From: Oscillospiraceae bacterium
GTDB taxonomy: Bacteria; Bacillota; Clostridia; Oscillospirales; Acutalibacteraceae
DNA length: 64,000 nucleotides
Assembly: GCA_029098185.1 (NCBI GenBank)
Contig: JAQXNV010000040.1
Location: 1-64,000, forward strand
Reading direction: 5' to 3'
Shown here: positions 8,636 to 18,818 of the stretch, piece after piece
Layout: the number at the start of each line of letters is the position of its first letter
Position numbering within the stretch: the first letter of the stretch is position 1
Made by a program: the position numbers and the translations under genes
The notes under the pieces: model-generated
Databases searched by the model: none
Seen by the model: only the letters and a program-made list of their open reading frames with translations
What the model was told of the DNA's origin: nothing

Positions 8636-10336
8636 TTAAGCGTCGATGACAACGACAGCCTGTTTTCCCAGTTCTCTGTAGCGCTCTGCCACCAGCGATT
8701 TGTTCCAAAAGACTCGACCGTGGCTGTTGTAGGGATCGTTAAAATAATAGTTGTCCTTGTCGTAGCCGGTCAAAACGAGGCAGTGCTCCTCAGCGATCCA
8801 GCGATAATATTGGCCTGTACTAGAGACATACCAGCCGGCTGTCTTGTAGGAGGGCACCATATTCATGGTGGCCCAGAGCAGGACCGGTTGGCCGTTGTCG
8901 AGGTAGTGTTCCAACGTGGAGAGCGATTTGCCCTTCAGCGAAACAGCCTGCTTGTTTTTGGGCAGCATCTTGTTCATCGTGGCAGCAATGGTGTTGGAAT
9001 AACATCCATAGCCGCTGTAGCTGCTGGGATTACCGATAAATGCCATGTCGGGGTGAGGGCCATACAGCCGTCCGCTTTGGTAATACAGGCCGCCCTTTGG
9101 CAGATTGCGGACCGTTTTTGCGATGGTAGCGTTGACCTTGTAATATTGCAGCACCATGGTCGCACTGGCGGCCTCACAGCCCGTAGGCCAGAAGGTCTGG
9201 CTCAAATAGGGCACATGGAGATAGGGGTACGTCTTGCCCTTGACCGCCTTGGAAGCGGAACTGTTGTACGCTTCTTTGGTGCCGATCGCTTTGACTTTGT
9301 AATAGTATCCTTTGCCCATGCTGCAGGTCTTATCGATGTAGCTGGTAGTTTTTTCGCCCTGCACCGTTTTGATGCGGGTATAGGAACCTGTTTTTTTGTC
9401 TCCACGATAGATGCGGTAGGATACAGCGCCTTTGCTCTTGTTCCATTGCAGGCGGATCGCCATGCGGGTTTCCGGCGTTGTCTGTACCGTAGGCGCTTTT
9501 AAGCGTACCGTGACGGTACAGCGGGCCGTTTTGCCATTTTTACTCTTGGCGGTAATGGTCGTCGTGCCCACCTTTTTGCCTGTAACCTTGCCGGAAGCAG
9601 ACACAGTAGCAACGGAAGGCTTGCTGGATTTCCAGGAGACCGATTGATCGGAGGCGTTTTCCGGCGTGATATGCGCTTTCAGCGTGATAGAAGCCCCTTG
9701 TTCCATGGTGGCGGTGGTACGGCTGAGCTTAATGCCGCTGACAGGAATGGGGACGACCGTGACCGTGCAGACAGCGATTTCTGTACCGGCGGTGACAACG
9801 ATGTCGGCAGTACCTTCCCGCAGGGCATAAAGGGTTCCCTGATCGTCCACATCCACAATGGAATCGTCACTGCTGTGATAGGAAACCGCCGTATTTTCCG
9901 GCTGGACTGTTACAGGAAGTGATGTGCGCTGGCCTTCTGCGAGCGTCATGGTTTCGGGAACTTGCAGATCGATTAGTTTTGGTGTCACCGTGCAAGAAGC
10001 GGTCAATGTGCCGGCCGCGGCGGTGATGGTGATAGGGGTAGGGCTGTCCGCTAAGATCGTGACTAGTCCGTCCGCTGTGACCGATACCACCGACGGATTC
10101 GAGGATGTCCAAAGGATAGGGACCTGAGGATCTTCTGGAGAGAGGGTGGCGGTCAACTGGACGCTGCTGCCGACCACGCCGGAAAGATCGGTCTGATTGA
10201 GGGACAACGTCGGGGCAGCAGCAGAGGAGCTATCCGATACAGAGGGGACTTCCTCAGCAAAAACAGGCAGGGCCGCAGTGGTGCTGACGAGGAACAGCAT
10301 CGTCAGCAGTGCGGCCAAAATACGGTTTTTTCGCAC
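8636..10336 (-). CDS. Secreted Big2 Ig-like/FN3-like protein with C-terminal C39-like cysteine peptidase domain
   Basis: Signal peptide from a probable GTG start at 10336 (MRKNRILAALLTMLFLVSTTAALPVFA). Two or more Big2 repeats (SVSWKSSKPSVATVSASGKVTGKKVGTTTITAKSKNGK), an FN3-like segment, then PYLSQTFWPTGCEAASATMVLQYY...EEHCLVLTGYDKDNYYFNDP. Confidence 0.85.
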   Translation of the reverse strand: MRKNRILAALLTMLFLVSTTAALPVFAEEVPSVSDSSSAAAPTLSLNQTDLSGVVGSSVQLTATLSPEDPQVPILWTSSNPSVVSVTADGLVTILADSPTPITITAAAGTLTASCTVTPKLIDLQVPETMTLAEGQRTSLPVTVQPENTAVSYHSSDDSIVDVDDQGTLYALREGTADIVVTAGTEIAVCTVTVVPIPVSGIKLSRTTATMEQGASITLKAHITPENASDQSVSWKSSKPSVATVSASGKVTGKKVGTTTITAKSKNGKTARCTVTVRLKAPTVQTTPETRMAIRLQWNKSKGAVSYRIYRGDKKTGSYTRIKTVQGEKTTSYIDKTCSMGKGYYYKVKAIGTKEAYNSSASKAVKGKTYPYLHVPYLSQTFWPTGCEAASATMVLQYYKVNATIAKTVRNLPKGGLYYQSGRLYGPHPDMAFIGNPSSYSGYGCYSNTIAATMNKMLPKNKQAVSLKGKSLSTLEHYLDNGQPVLLWATMNMVPSYKTAGWYVSSTGQYYRWIAEEHCLVLTGYDKDNYYFNDPYNSHGRVFWNKSLVAERYRELGKQAVVVIDA

Positions 10337-10487
10337 AAGCAATCGCTTCTTTCGTCTAAAATCACAAATTTCTATGTTAAAGCATACCACTTTTTAGCAA
10401 TTTGTTTTTTCTCTTTTGGCATTATCTGTCAGATTTTAGGGAAGAAGCGATTTTTTTCGACCATTTTAAGGGTTCCGTGGTGCAAAA

Positions 10488-11189
10488 TCAGATATGGGGC
10501 TCCTGCATCGCTAAAAGATAGCGCAATGCTTCATCAATGGTCACAAAGACACGATCTACCTGTGCGCTGTCCACCGAGCCGATGCCTACGCCATGGCCAG
10601 CGTATTGGAACATGGGATAATCGTTGGGGCCGTCTCCAACGGCGATGGTGCGCTCTGGCGGAATAGTGAGCAGATCCCCCAGATAATGCAGTCCAGCGCC
10701 TTTATGCAGATTGGACGGCATGATGTCGAAGGAATCGGCATGGCGGTAAACGGTGATGTCGGACAGCTGATCCTGAAGCTCCCGGATGCACTGCTCGATG
10801 GTGTCAAACTCCGCTTCTGTTACAGGAAAGGGTGTTAATCCCACCAGGTTTGGCTGGTACCAGAGATGGGGCAGCCGGTCGGTGAGGTGGGTTTTCAGCA
10901 GAGCGATAGATGCTTTGGCAGCGGGAGAATAGGGGAGGATGTGAAAGGTTTCCGGCGGCAGTTGCACGCCGAACTGAAGGACAGCACCGTTTTCGCCCAG
11001 GAGGATGGGGTGCTGGAGGGATACTTGTCGCAGTAGGCCGCAGAGATAATAGGTGGGCTTGCCGGAGCAGATGGCTAAAATATCGCCCCGGGATTCCAGA
11101 CGGCGCAGCAGGGCAATGGTTTCCGGCATGATAGGTTGGCCTACCGGGGCCAAGGTGTTGTCCAGATCCAGCGCAATGAGTCGTTTCAT
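10488..11189 (-). CDS. HAD-superfamily (Cof/IIB-like) hydrolase
   Basis: MKRLIALDLDNTLAPVG...; GENGAVLQFG; AVGDGPNDYPMFQYAGHGVGIG. Confidence 0.85.
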   Translation of the reverse strand: MKRLIALDLDNTLAPVGQPIMPETIALLRRLESRGDILAICSGKPTYYLCGLLRQVSLQHPILLGENGAVLQFGVQLPPETFHILPYSPAAKASIALLKTHLTDRLPHLWYQPNLVGLTPFPVTEAEFDTIEQCIRELQDQLSDITVYRHADSFDIMPSNLHKGAGLHYLGDLLTIPPERTIAVGDGPNDYPMFQYAGHGVGIGSVDSAQVDRVFVTIDEALRYLLAMQEPHI

Positions 11190-11296
11190 GGCGTCTCCTT
11201 TTTTGCAGTTTGATGGTTTATTTTTTTATGGGTCGCGATCAGGGTTTCTCGTCCCTGTTTAGGGGAAGGTCAGCGGGGGTCACCCCATATCCAAAA

Positions 11297-11334
11297 ACAA
11301 AATCCCGCATCAAACGACACGGGATTCTGGATAA
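11297..11334 (-). terminator. Rho-independent terminator of pfk
   Basis: Reverse strand: agaatcccgtgtcgtttgatgcgggattttgttttt. Confidence 0.75.
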
Positions 11335-11345
11335 ACAGCAGGAGC

Positions 11346-12593
11346 TTAAACTTCTGCTTTGATCTTCTTCAGCTTTGCGAAGCGGGGCAGACCATTTTCT
11401 TTTGGCATCTTGGTCTCGCCCTGGATCAGCGGCAGAGCGTAGTCGATGTAGCCCTGAAGGATACCGTTGCCGGCCTCGTTGATCCACTCATCGGGCACTT
11501 TCTTCTCGTAGTTGGCCACAGCGCTCAGATCGAGGAGCTTTGTCTCGCAGCGGTATGGATCCTGAGAAACACGCTCAAAGGCCACCATCTTGTCGGTGAT
11601 GCCATTGATGGCGCTCTCTACAGCGACCTTACCAGCCAGGAAGGACTCGTCGATGTCGGTCTGCGAAGCGATGTGGGCGCCGCAGCGCTGCATCAGGGAG
11701 AACTCGATGCCACGGACCTTTGCGCCGGTCTTTTCCTTGACGATGTTGGCCAGAGAGGAAGCCAGACCGCCCAGTTGTGCGTGACCGAAGGAATCTCTTG
11801 CGGCAGTGGTGCCGGAAGCGGTCTCGGCGATGAGGTTGCCCTCTGCGTCGTGGATACCTTCAGAAACAGCGACGATGACCTTGCCGTTCTCTTTGTAGAT
11901 GCGCTCTACGTCAGCGATGAACTGATCCATGTCAAAGACGCGCTCTGGCAGGTAGATGAGATCCGGTGCCTCGCCGGTGATGGATGCCAGGGATGCAGCG
12001 GCAGTCAGCCAGCCTGCGTGACGGCCCATGATCTCGATGATGGTGATCATGCCCTTGTCATACACACGGGCGTCGTGATAGATCTCACAGCAGGTGGTGG
12101 CGATATATTTTGCGGAGCTTGCATAGCCTGGGCAGTGATCGGTGCCAAACAGGTCATTGTCGATGGTCTTGGGCACGCCCATGATGCGGCACTCGTAGCC
12201 AACCTTCATCATATACTTGGAGATCTTATTGCAAGTATCCATGGAGTCGTTACCGCCATTGTAGAAGAAGTAACGGACATTGTACTTCTTGAAGATCTCC
12301 AGGATCCGCTTGTAGTCGGTGTCGTCCACATCGGGATCTGCGATCTTGTAGCGGCAGGAACCCAGGGCGGAGGATGGGGTATACATCATACGCTCCAGCT
12401 CTGCTGGATCCTCCTTGCTCATATCATAGAGAACATCGTTCAGTACGCCGACGATACCGTTGGCAGCGCCATAGACTGCGGTGATGCAGTCGCTGTCCAG
12501 AGCGGTACGGATGACACCGTACGCACTGGCATTGATGACGGAAGTTGGTCCGCCGGACTGGCCAATAATACATGCGCCTTTTAATTCACTCAT
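11346..12593 (-). CDS. 6-phosphofructokinase, probably PPi-dependent type
   Basis: GQSGGPTSVINAS, YNGGNDSMDT, GVPKTIDNDLFGTDHCPGYASSAKY, EIMGRHAGWL. Confidence 0.92.
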   Translation of the reverse strand: MSELKGACIIGQSGGPTSVINASAYGVIRTALDSDCITAVYGAANGIVGVLNDVLYDMSKEDPAELERMMYTPSSALGSCRYKIADPDVDDTDYKRILEIFKKYNVRYFFYNGGNDSMDTCNKISKYMMKVGYECRIMGVPKTIDNDLFGTDHCPGYASSAKYIATTCCEIYHDARVYDKGMITIIEIMGRHAGWLTAAASLASITGEAPDLIYLPERVFDMDQFIADVERIYKENGKVIVAVSEGIHDAEGNLIAETASGTTAARDSFGHAQLGGLASSLANIVKEKTGAKVRGIEFSLMQRCGAHIASQTDIDESFLAGKVAVESAINGITDKMVAFERVSQDPYRCETKLLDLSAVANYEKKVPDEWINEAGNGILQGYIDYALPLIQGETKMPKENGLPRFAKLKKIKAEV

Positions 12594-12747
12594 TTTTAAA
12601 ACCCTCCAAAAATGAAATCCAATTTAATGAAATATACACCTTTAGTATACCACATTGTGAAAAGTTTCGCAAACGATTTTGGGGATTTTAGCAATTCCCA
12701 TTGGAGAAAAACCACTAGAAAACACTTAAAATTTATGCAAAAATTAC

Positions 12748-12782
12748 AAAAACGCCCAACAACTGTCCGTCAGGCGTTTTTG
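12748..12782 (-). terminator. Rho-independent terminator after gatB
   Basis: aaaaacgcc...ggcgtttttgg hairpin. Confidence 0.75.
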
Positions 12783-12793
12783 GTCGTATGGAA

Positions 12794-14215
12794 TTATGCG
12801 TTTTCTTGGATCAGTGCTTTCAGGCACGCTTCAGCTTCTTTGGCGTCGGCCTTGCCGCGGGAATTTTTCATGACGTAGCCCAGCAGAGACTTGAGCGCCT
12901 TTTCTTTGCCGCCCAGATAATCTGCCACGGCATTTGGGCTGTTGGCAATAGATTCGCTGCACAGCTTTTTGAGGGTTTCTTCGTCAATGCCGCCCATGTC
13001 GCTCTCGGAGATGAATGCGGTGTAGGGCTTACCTTCATCCAGCATCTTCTCCAGAGTGGACTTCATCAGATTATTCTTGATCTTGCCGCTTTCCAGCAGC
13101 AAAACCAGGTCCCGCAGATATTCCGGCGGGATGGAGATGGCAAAGGCTTCTTTCTCGGCTTCCGTCTCTACCCGGCGGAACACCTGACCGATGATGCAGT
13201 TGGCCACGGTCTTTTTGTTTTGTACGCCGTCGGAGGCTGCTTCAAAGTACTCGGCGATGCGGCGGTATTTCGTCAGCAGAGCGGCGTCCGTTTCCGATAG
13301 GCCGATCTCACTGACATACCGCTCCATTTTTGCATCCGGCAGTTCCGGCAGTTCGGCAGCTAACCGTTCTACTGTCTCCTTGTCCACGGAGATGGTCACC
13401 AGGTCCGGCTCCCGGAAATACCGGTAGTCGTTGGCGTCCTCCTTGCCCCGCATACTTTCGGTTCGGTCCTCCTCTACGATGTAGCGGAGCGTTTCCTGCT
13501 CGACTTTTTTGCCGCTGTCCAGCAGATCGCTTTGGCGCTCGATCTCATACCGCATGGCCCGCTCCATAAAGGTGTAGGAGTTCATGTTCTTGATCTCTGT
13601 CCGAGTACCATATTCCTCACTGCCCATAGGCCGCAGGGAGATGTTCACATCACTGCGGACAGAGCCTTCCTGCATCCGGCAGTCGGACACGCCAATGTAC
13701 CGCATGATGCTCTGGAGTTTTTCCATGTACTCTCTGGCTTCCTCAATGCTGCGGATGTCCGGCTCCGAAACGATCTCGATGAGCGGTACGCCGCCTCGGT
13801 TGTAGTCCACATAGGTGCCGCCCTTCTGGTGGACCAGCTTGCCGGCGTCCTCCTCAATGTGGATGTGGTTGATGCGGATCTTGCGGCCGTTGTCCAGCTT
13901 GACATAGCCGTTTTTGCACAAGGGCATATCAAACTGGGAGATCTGATACGCCTTTGGCAGGTCGGGATAGCAGTAATTTTTCCGGTCCATTTTGGAGATA
14001 GGCGCGATCTCGCAGTGGGTGGCCAGGCCGGCCTTGACGGCGAATTCCACCACCTGCTTGTTGAGGATAGGCAAAGTGCCCGGCAGGCCGATGCAGACGG
14101 GACAGCAGTGGGTGTTTTGCTCGCCGCCGAATTCCGTTGTACAGCCGCAGAAAATCTTTGTTTTGGTGGAAAGCTCTACATGGGTCTCCAACCCGCAAAC
14201 GATTTCATAGTTCAT
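12794..14215 (-). CDS. gatB: Asp-tRNA(Asn)/Glu-tRNA(Gln) amidotransferase subunit B
   Basis: MNYEIVCGLETHVELSTKTKIFCGC...CPVCIGLPGTLP...; overlaps gatA. Confidence 0.97.
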   Translation of the reverse strand: MNYEIVCGLETHVELSTKTKIFCGCTTEFGGEQNTHCCPVCIGLPGTLPILNKQVVEFAVKAGLATHCEIAPISKMDRKNYCYPDLPKAYQISQFDMPLCKNGYVKLDNGRKIRINHIHIEEDAGKLVHQKGGTYVDYNRGGVPLIEIVSEPDIRSIEEAREYMEKLQSIMRYIGVSDCRMQEGSVRSDVNISLRPMGSEEYGTRTEIKNMNSYTFMERAMRYEIERQSDLLDSGKKVEQETLRYIVEEDRTESMRGKEDANDYRYFREPDLVTISVDKETVERLAAELPELPDAKMERYVSEIGLSETDAALLTKYRRIAEYFEAASDGVQNKKTVANCIIGQVFRRVETEAEKEAFAISIPPEYLRDLVLLLESGKIKNNLMKSTLEKMLDEGKPYTAFISESDMGGIDEETLKKLCSESIANSPNAVADYLGGKEKALKSLLGYVMKNSRGKADAKEAEACLKALIQENA

Positions 14216-15672
14216 GGTCTTACCCCCATTTCTACCACTTTGAAGGCGTTTTCTCTCGTCATGGCTTCGTACTGATAGGCCGCGTTGAGGACGGTTGCCT
14301 CATCGAACCGCTGGCCAATGATCTGTAAGCCGATGGGCATTCCGCCCTTATCGAAGCCGCAGGGCACGGAGATGGCCGGCAGACCGGCAATGTTCACCGG
14401 TACAGTGCAGATGTCGGTAAGATAGTTTTCTGTGGCGCTTTGCTGCTTGTGGCCGCTTTCAAAGGCAGTCATGGGCACAGTCGGCGCAACGATGAAATCA
14501 CAGCTGCGGAAGATCTCCTCAAAGGAGGCGACGATCTTTCCCCGGACAGACTGGGCTTTTTTGTAGAAGGCGTCGTAATATCCAGCGCTGAGCACATAGG
14601 TGCCCAAAAGGATCCGATGCTTGACCTCCTCGCCGAAGCCCTCGCTTCTGGTGCGGCAGATCATCTCGTTGATGTCGTTGTAGTGGGGCACCTTGTAGCC
14701 GTAGCGGATGCCGTCGTAGCGGCCCAGGTTAGAGGATGCCTCGGCGCAGGCCAGGATATAGTAGACCGGCAGGCCGTAGTGGATCTCCGGCATAGAGAAT
14801 TCCTTCACTTCGGCGCCTAAAGATCTGTAGACCTGAATGGCCTTGTGGACTGCGTCATTGATGTCGTCGCCGATGCCCTCAAAGTATTCTTTGATTACGC
14901 CGACGGTTCTGCCCTTGAGGCTGTCGCCCAGATACGGCACCGTGGGATCGCAGCCCTGAGAGGTAGAATCGTGGGCGTCCTTTAAGGAGATGGCGTCAAA
15001 GACCATAGCGGCGTCCTCTACGGTGGTGGTGATGGGGCCGATCTGGTCAAAGCTGGAAGCAAAGGCGATCAGGCCGTACCGGGACACGCTGCCGTAGGTT
15101 GGCTTAAAGCCTACCACGCCGCAGAAGCTGGCCGGCTGACGGATAGAGCCGCCGGTATCGGAGCCCAGGGCGAAGGCCGCCAGGTTGCCGCCGACAGCAG
15201 AAGCGCCGCCGCCGGAGCTGCCACCGGCGACACAGCCGGTGTTGTGGGGATTTTTTGCCCCGCCAAAGTAAGAGGTCTCGCAGGTAGAGCCCATGGCGAA
15301 TTCATCCATATTGGTCTTGCCCAGGAGCACGGCGCCCTGGTTTTGCAGCAGTTCCCAGACGGTAGCGTCGTAGATGGGCACATAGTTTTCCAGCATTTTG
15401 GAACAGCAGGTAGTCTCGATGCCCTTGGTGGAAATGTTGTCCTTCAGCGTCATGGGCACGCCGGCCAGAGGGCCCAGGGGGATCCCGGCGGCGATCTTCT
15501 CGTCGATTTTTTTGGCGGAAGAAAGGGCCAGTTCCGGCGTCACCTTCACATAGGCGTTGAGGGTGTCGTTGTGCCGGGCGATGGCGTCGAGATATTGCTG
15601 GGTCAGCTCCACGCAGGAAAGCTGCTTTGTGGAGAGAAGTTCATTGATGGTTTTGATGGTTCCTTTTATCAT
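14212..15672 (-). CDS. gatA: Asp-tRNA(Asn)/Glu-tRNA(Gln) amidotransferase subunit A
   Basis: Amidase signature GSDTGGSIRQPASFCGVVGFKPTYGSVSRYGLIAFASSFDQIGP. Confidence 0.97.
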   Translation of the reverse strand: MIKGTIKTINELLSTKQLSCVELTQQYLDAIARHNDTLNAYVKVTPELALSSAKKIDEKIAAGIPLGPLAGVPMTLKDNISTKGIETTCCSKMLENYVPIYDATVWELLQNQGAVLLGKTNMDEFAMGSTCETSYFGGAKNPHNTGCVAGGSSGGGASAVGGNLAAFALGSDTGGSIRQPASFCGVVGFKPTYGSVSRYGLIAFASSFDQIGPITTTVEDAAMVFDAISLKDAHDSTSQGCDPTVPYLGDSLKGRTVGVIKEYFEGIGDDINDAVHKAIQVYRSLGAEVKEFSMPEIHYGLPVYYILACAEASSNLGRYDGIRYGYKVPHYNDINEMICRTRSEGFGEEVKHRILLGTYVLSAGYYDAFYKKAQSVRGKIVASFEEIFRSCDFIVAPTVPMTAFESGHKQQSATENYLTDICTVPVNIAGLPAISVPCGFDKGGMPIGLQIIGQRFDEATVLNAAYQYEAMTRENAFKVVEMGVRP

Positions 15673-15688
15673 AAAGAGCCGCCTTTCG

Positions 15689-15970
15689 TTAAGAGCGTTT
15701 TTTCACAAGAAAATAGCCATCGTCCTGGCTTTCCGCATTGGAAAGGATCTCCTCCCGCGGATAGGAGGGAATGACCGTATCCTCCCGCAGGACGTTGGAT
15801 AGTTGATTGATGTTGTCAAAATCACAGTTGTCGCTGGCGGCGGCATTGATGGTGTCCGCAAAGGAGATGATCTGGCTCATGGCCTCGGTCAACTCGTCCA
15901 GCTCGCTTTCGTCGATATATAGCTTAGAAAGCCGCGCCATTTGCAGCACGTCTTGATTGGTAACTTTCAT
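15689..15970 (-). CDS. gatC: Asp-tRNA(Asn)/Glu-tRNA(Gln) amidotransferase subunit C
   Basis: MKVTNQDVLQMARLSKLYIDESELDELTEAMSQIISFADTINA; position in operon. Confidence 0.93.
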   Translation of the reverse strand: MKVTNQDVLQMARLSKLYIDESELDELTEAMSQIISFADTINAAASDNCDFDNINQLSNVLREDTVIPSYPREEILSNAESQDDGYFLVKKRS

Positions 15971-16001
15971 GTGGGGGACTCCCTTCGCAAAAGATCAAAA
16001 A

Positions 16002-17762
16002 TCAGTTGGTGTTCCGCACGCGGATGTGGACTTCCCGGAGTTGTTGCTCAGTGACTTCTGTAGGCGCGCCGAGCAGCAGATCCTGGGCGTTGCTGTTCAT
16101 GGGGAAGGCGATGACCTCCCGGATGTTTTCCTCGTCGGTGAGGAGCATCAGCATCCGGTCCACGCCCGGCGCCATGCCGGCATGGGGCGGTGCGCCATAT
16201 TTAAAGGCGTTATACAGAGCGCCGAATTTCTCGGCGATGGTCTCCTCGGTGTAGCCGGCGATCTCAAAGGCACGGACCATGATGTCCAGATCATGGTTCC
16301 GCACAGCGCCGGAGGACAGCTCGATGCCGTTGCAGACGATGTCGTATTGGTAAGCCAGCACCTCGGTGGGATCCTTGGTGTTGAGGGCTTCCAGTCCGCC
16401 CTGAGGCATGGAGAAGGGATTGTGGGTAAAGATATACTTGCCGGTCTCCTCGTCGATCTCGTACATGGGGAAGTCTACGATAAAGCACATCTTGAAGCAG
16501 TCTTTCTCGATGAGATCCAGCCGTTTTGCCACTTCCTGCCGGATCTGACCGGCCAGCTTGGCGGCGGCCATTTCCTCGTCGGCAATAAAGTACAGCACAC
16601 AGCCTGGCTTCAGGTTTGCCTTTTCGGCCAGAGCGGCCTTTTGGTCTGCCGGGATGAATTTGTCGATGGGGCCCAGGTAGGTCATTTCGTCAGTGACCTT
16701 AATGTAGCCCAGACCCATCATGCCCAGTTCTTCTCTGGCGTATTTTTCCATCTTCTCAAAGAAGCCCTTGGACTGAGACGCGGCGCCCGGTACGTTGATG
16801 GCCCGGACGGTCTTGCCCTTGAAGGGCTTGAAGGTGGATTCCTCGAAGATCTCAGAAACGTCTACGATCTCCAGCGGGTTGCGCAGATCAGGCTTGTCGG
16901 TGCCGTAGCGGAGCATGGCCTCTTTGTAGGGGATGCGTGGGAACGGCGCGGGGGATACAGGCTTGTTGCCGAACTTAGTAAAGACTTCGTAGAGCACTTC
17001 CTCAGCGATCTGTAGAACATCCTCCTGGGTGGCGAAGGCCATCTCAAAGTCGAGCTGATAAAATTCGCCGGGGGAGCGGTCGGCACGGGCATCCTCGTCC
17101 CGGAAGCAGGGCGCGATCTGGAAGTAGCGGTCAAAGCCGGAGACCATGAGGAGCTGCTTAAAGATCTGGGGCGCCTGGGGCAGGGCATAGAACTTGCCGT
17201 GATGCTTCCGGCTGGGGATGAGGTAATCTCTGGCACCTTCCGGGGAGGAGGTGGAGAGGATAGGGGTCTGGATCTCTAAAAAGCCCAGCTCAGTCATCTT
17301 GTTCCGCAGGAAGGAGATGACCTGAGAGCGCAGGATGATGTTGTTGTGGACCTTGGGGTTACGCAGGTCGAGGAAGCGGTATTTGAGGCGGACATCCTCC
17401 TTGACTTCCTTGGAGGTTTCCACCTCGAAGGGCAAGCTGTTGGGGGCTTTGCCCAATACCTGGAGACGGTCGGCCATGATCTCCACGGTGCCGGTAGCCA
17501 GTTTGGGGTTGATGGTGTCCTCATCGCGGAGAACGACCTTGCCGCTGGCGGTGAGGGCGCATTCCTTATGGACGTCCTTGAGGAGGTTGTCGTCGTGGAC
17601 GACGACCTGGACAACGCCGTACTGATCCCGCAGATCGAGGAAGATCACGCCGCCGTGGTCGCGGATATTCTCAACCCAGCCGGCAACGCGGACTTCTTTT
17701 CCAATGTCACTTTCACGGACCTCACCGCACAGGTGGGTCCGGTATTCATTCACACAAAGCAT
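16002..17762 (-). CDS. aspS: Aspartyl-tRNA synthetase (bacterial type; likely non-discriminating)
   Basis: Class II AspRS with GAD insert; RTHLCGEVRESDIGKEVRVAGWVENIRDHGGVIFLDLRDQYG...; 5' of gatCAB on same strand. Confidence 0.96.
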   Translation of the reverse strand: MLCVNEYRTHLCGEVRESDIGKEVRVAGWVENIRDHGGVIFLDLRDQYGVVQVVVHDDNLLKDVHKECALTASGKVVLRDEDTINPKLATGTVEIMADRLQVLGKAPNSLPFEVETSKEVKEDVRLKYRFLDLRNPKVHNNIILRSQVISFLRNKMTELGFLEIQTPILSTSSPEGARDYLIPSRKHHGKFYALPQAPQIFKQLLMVSGFDRYFQIAPCFRDEDARADRSPGEFYQLDFEMAFATQEDVLQIAEEVLYEVFTKFGNKPVSPAPFPRIPYKEAMLRYGTDKPDLRNPLEIVDVSEIFEESTFKPFKGKTVRAINVPGAASQSKGFFEKMEKYAREELGMMGLGYIKVTDEMTYLGPIDKFIPADQKAALAEKANLKPGCVLYFIADEEMAAAKLAGQIRQEVAKRLDLIEKDCFKMCFIVDFPMYEIDEETGKYIFTHNPFSMPQGGLEALNTKDPTEVLAYQYDIVCNGIELSSGAVRNHDLDIMVRAFEIAGYTEETIAEKFGALYNAFKYGAPPHAGMAPGVDRMLMLLTDEENIREVIAFPMNSNAQDLLLGAPTEVTEQQLREVHIRVRNTN

Positions 17763-18053
17763 ATTCTAAATCCTTTCTGGCTAAAGTTCAAACGGTGGTA
17801 ACTGGATATACCTTGCCATTTTCATACATACAGTTAAAATTATAGCACAAAGTTCCACCAAATGCACTAGGAAAGAGATAAATTTTCAAAAAAATGCAGG
17901 CCGGTCTCCGATGCTTTGCAGCAGCTTTTCGCTCATCCTCTGCTTACCTTCCCGCATTGGGGAGCAAGAAGGTCTGCGGGGAAAGGCGTGCAAGACCCAT
18001 CAGGCATATTCTTCCCCAAATTGCGGATACTAACCAAAAAAGGAGGGAGCGCT

Positions 18054-18758
18054 GTGGAATTTCTCAAGATCATCGGCGCGTCGCTGGGCTCGGTCACGGC
18101 CTTATTCCTGCTCACCAAGCTCATGGGCAACCGCCAGATGTCCCAGCTCAGTATGTTCGACTACATCAACGGCATCACCATCGGCTCCATTGCCGCCGAA
18201 ATGGCCACCACCATCGAGGGCGACGTCTGGCAGCCGCTGGTTGCCATGAGCGTTTACGGATTGCTGGCGGTGCTCATCTCTGTGGTGACAGAAAAATCCA
18301 TCGTTCTGCGCCGTATTTTGACCGGCAAGCCTCTGACGCTCTACAGCAAGGGCAAGCTGTACCAGAAAAATCTCAAGACCGCCAAGCTGGACGTCAACGA
18401 ATTTCTCACCCAATGCCGTACCAGCGGCTACTTCGATCTCAGCGACCTGGAATCCGCCGTGCTGGAAACAAACGGCCGCATCAGTTTTTTACCAAAATCC
18501 GATGCCCGACCCGTGACGCCCAAGGACTTACAGCTTTCGGTCCCGTCAGATGGCCTGGTGGCCAACGTGATCATTGACGGAAAGGTGATGACGGAAAATC
18601 TCAAGAATACCGGCAACAATTTAGACTGGCTGGAAAAACAACTGAAACAGCACCATGTGACCGTTTCTGAGGTGCTGCTGGCCACCTGCGATTGTCACAA
18701 TCAATGTACCATCTACAAGCGTCGCCCCACGGAAAAAAACCGGGATCTGCTCCAATAG
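18054..18758 (+). CDS. DUF421/YetF-like membrane protein
   Basis: GTG start after aggaggg; LTKLMGNRQMSQLSMFDYINGITIGSIAAEMA, then cytosolic C-domain GKLYQKNLKTAKLDVNEFLTQCR. Confidence 0.87.
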   Translation: MEFLKIIGASLGSVTALFLLTKLMGNRQMSQLSMFDYINGITIGSIAAEMATTIEGDVWQPLVAMSVYGLLAVLISVVTEKSIVLRRILTGKPLTLYSKGKLYQKNLKTAKLDVNEFLTQCRTSGYFDLSDLESAVLETNGRISFLPKSDARPVTPKDLQLSVPSDGLVANVIIDGKVMTENLKNTGNNLDWLEKQLKQHHVTVSEVLLATCDCHNQCTIYKRRPTEKNRDLLQ

Positions 18759-18760
18759 CT

Positions 18761-18789
18761 TTGACAATTTTCCAAAATTCGACTATACT
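18761..18789 (+). promoter_or_regulatory. Sigma-A-type promoter of PAP2 gene
   Basis: TTGACA - 17 nt - TATACT. Confidence 0.75.
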
Positions 18790-18818
18790 GGAAGAAATCT
18801 TTGGAAAAGAGGTGCCGT

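Noticed and set aside
11673-12584. 303-aa antisense ORF across pfk
   Set aside because: Shadow ORF; pfk on the opposite strand is unambiguous.
13532-14275. 247-aa ORF antisense to gatB
   Set aside because: Shadow ORF of gatB/gatA.
17763-18053. Possible T-box leader upstream of aspS (and of gltX)
   Set aside because: I found no convincing T-box consensus (GGTGGNACCGCG-like) in the correct orientation or an associated terminator pair.
17894-18577. 227-aa ORF overlapping DUF421
   Set aside because: Alternative-frame ORF; the DUF421 frame from 18054 has a strong RBS and conserved motifs.
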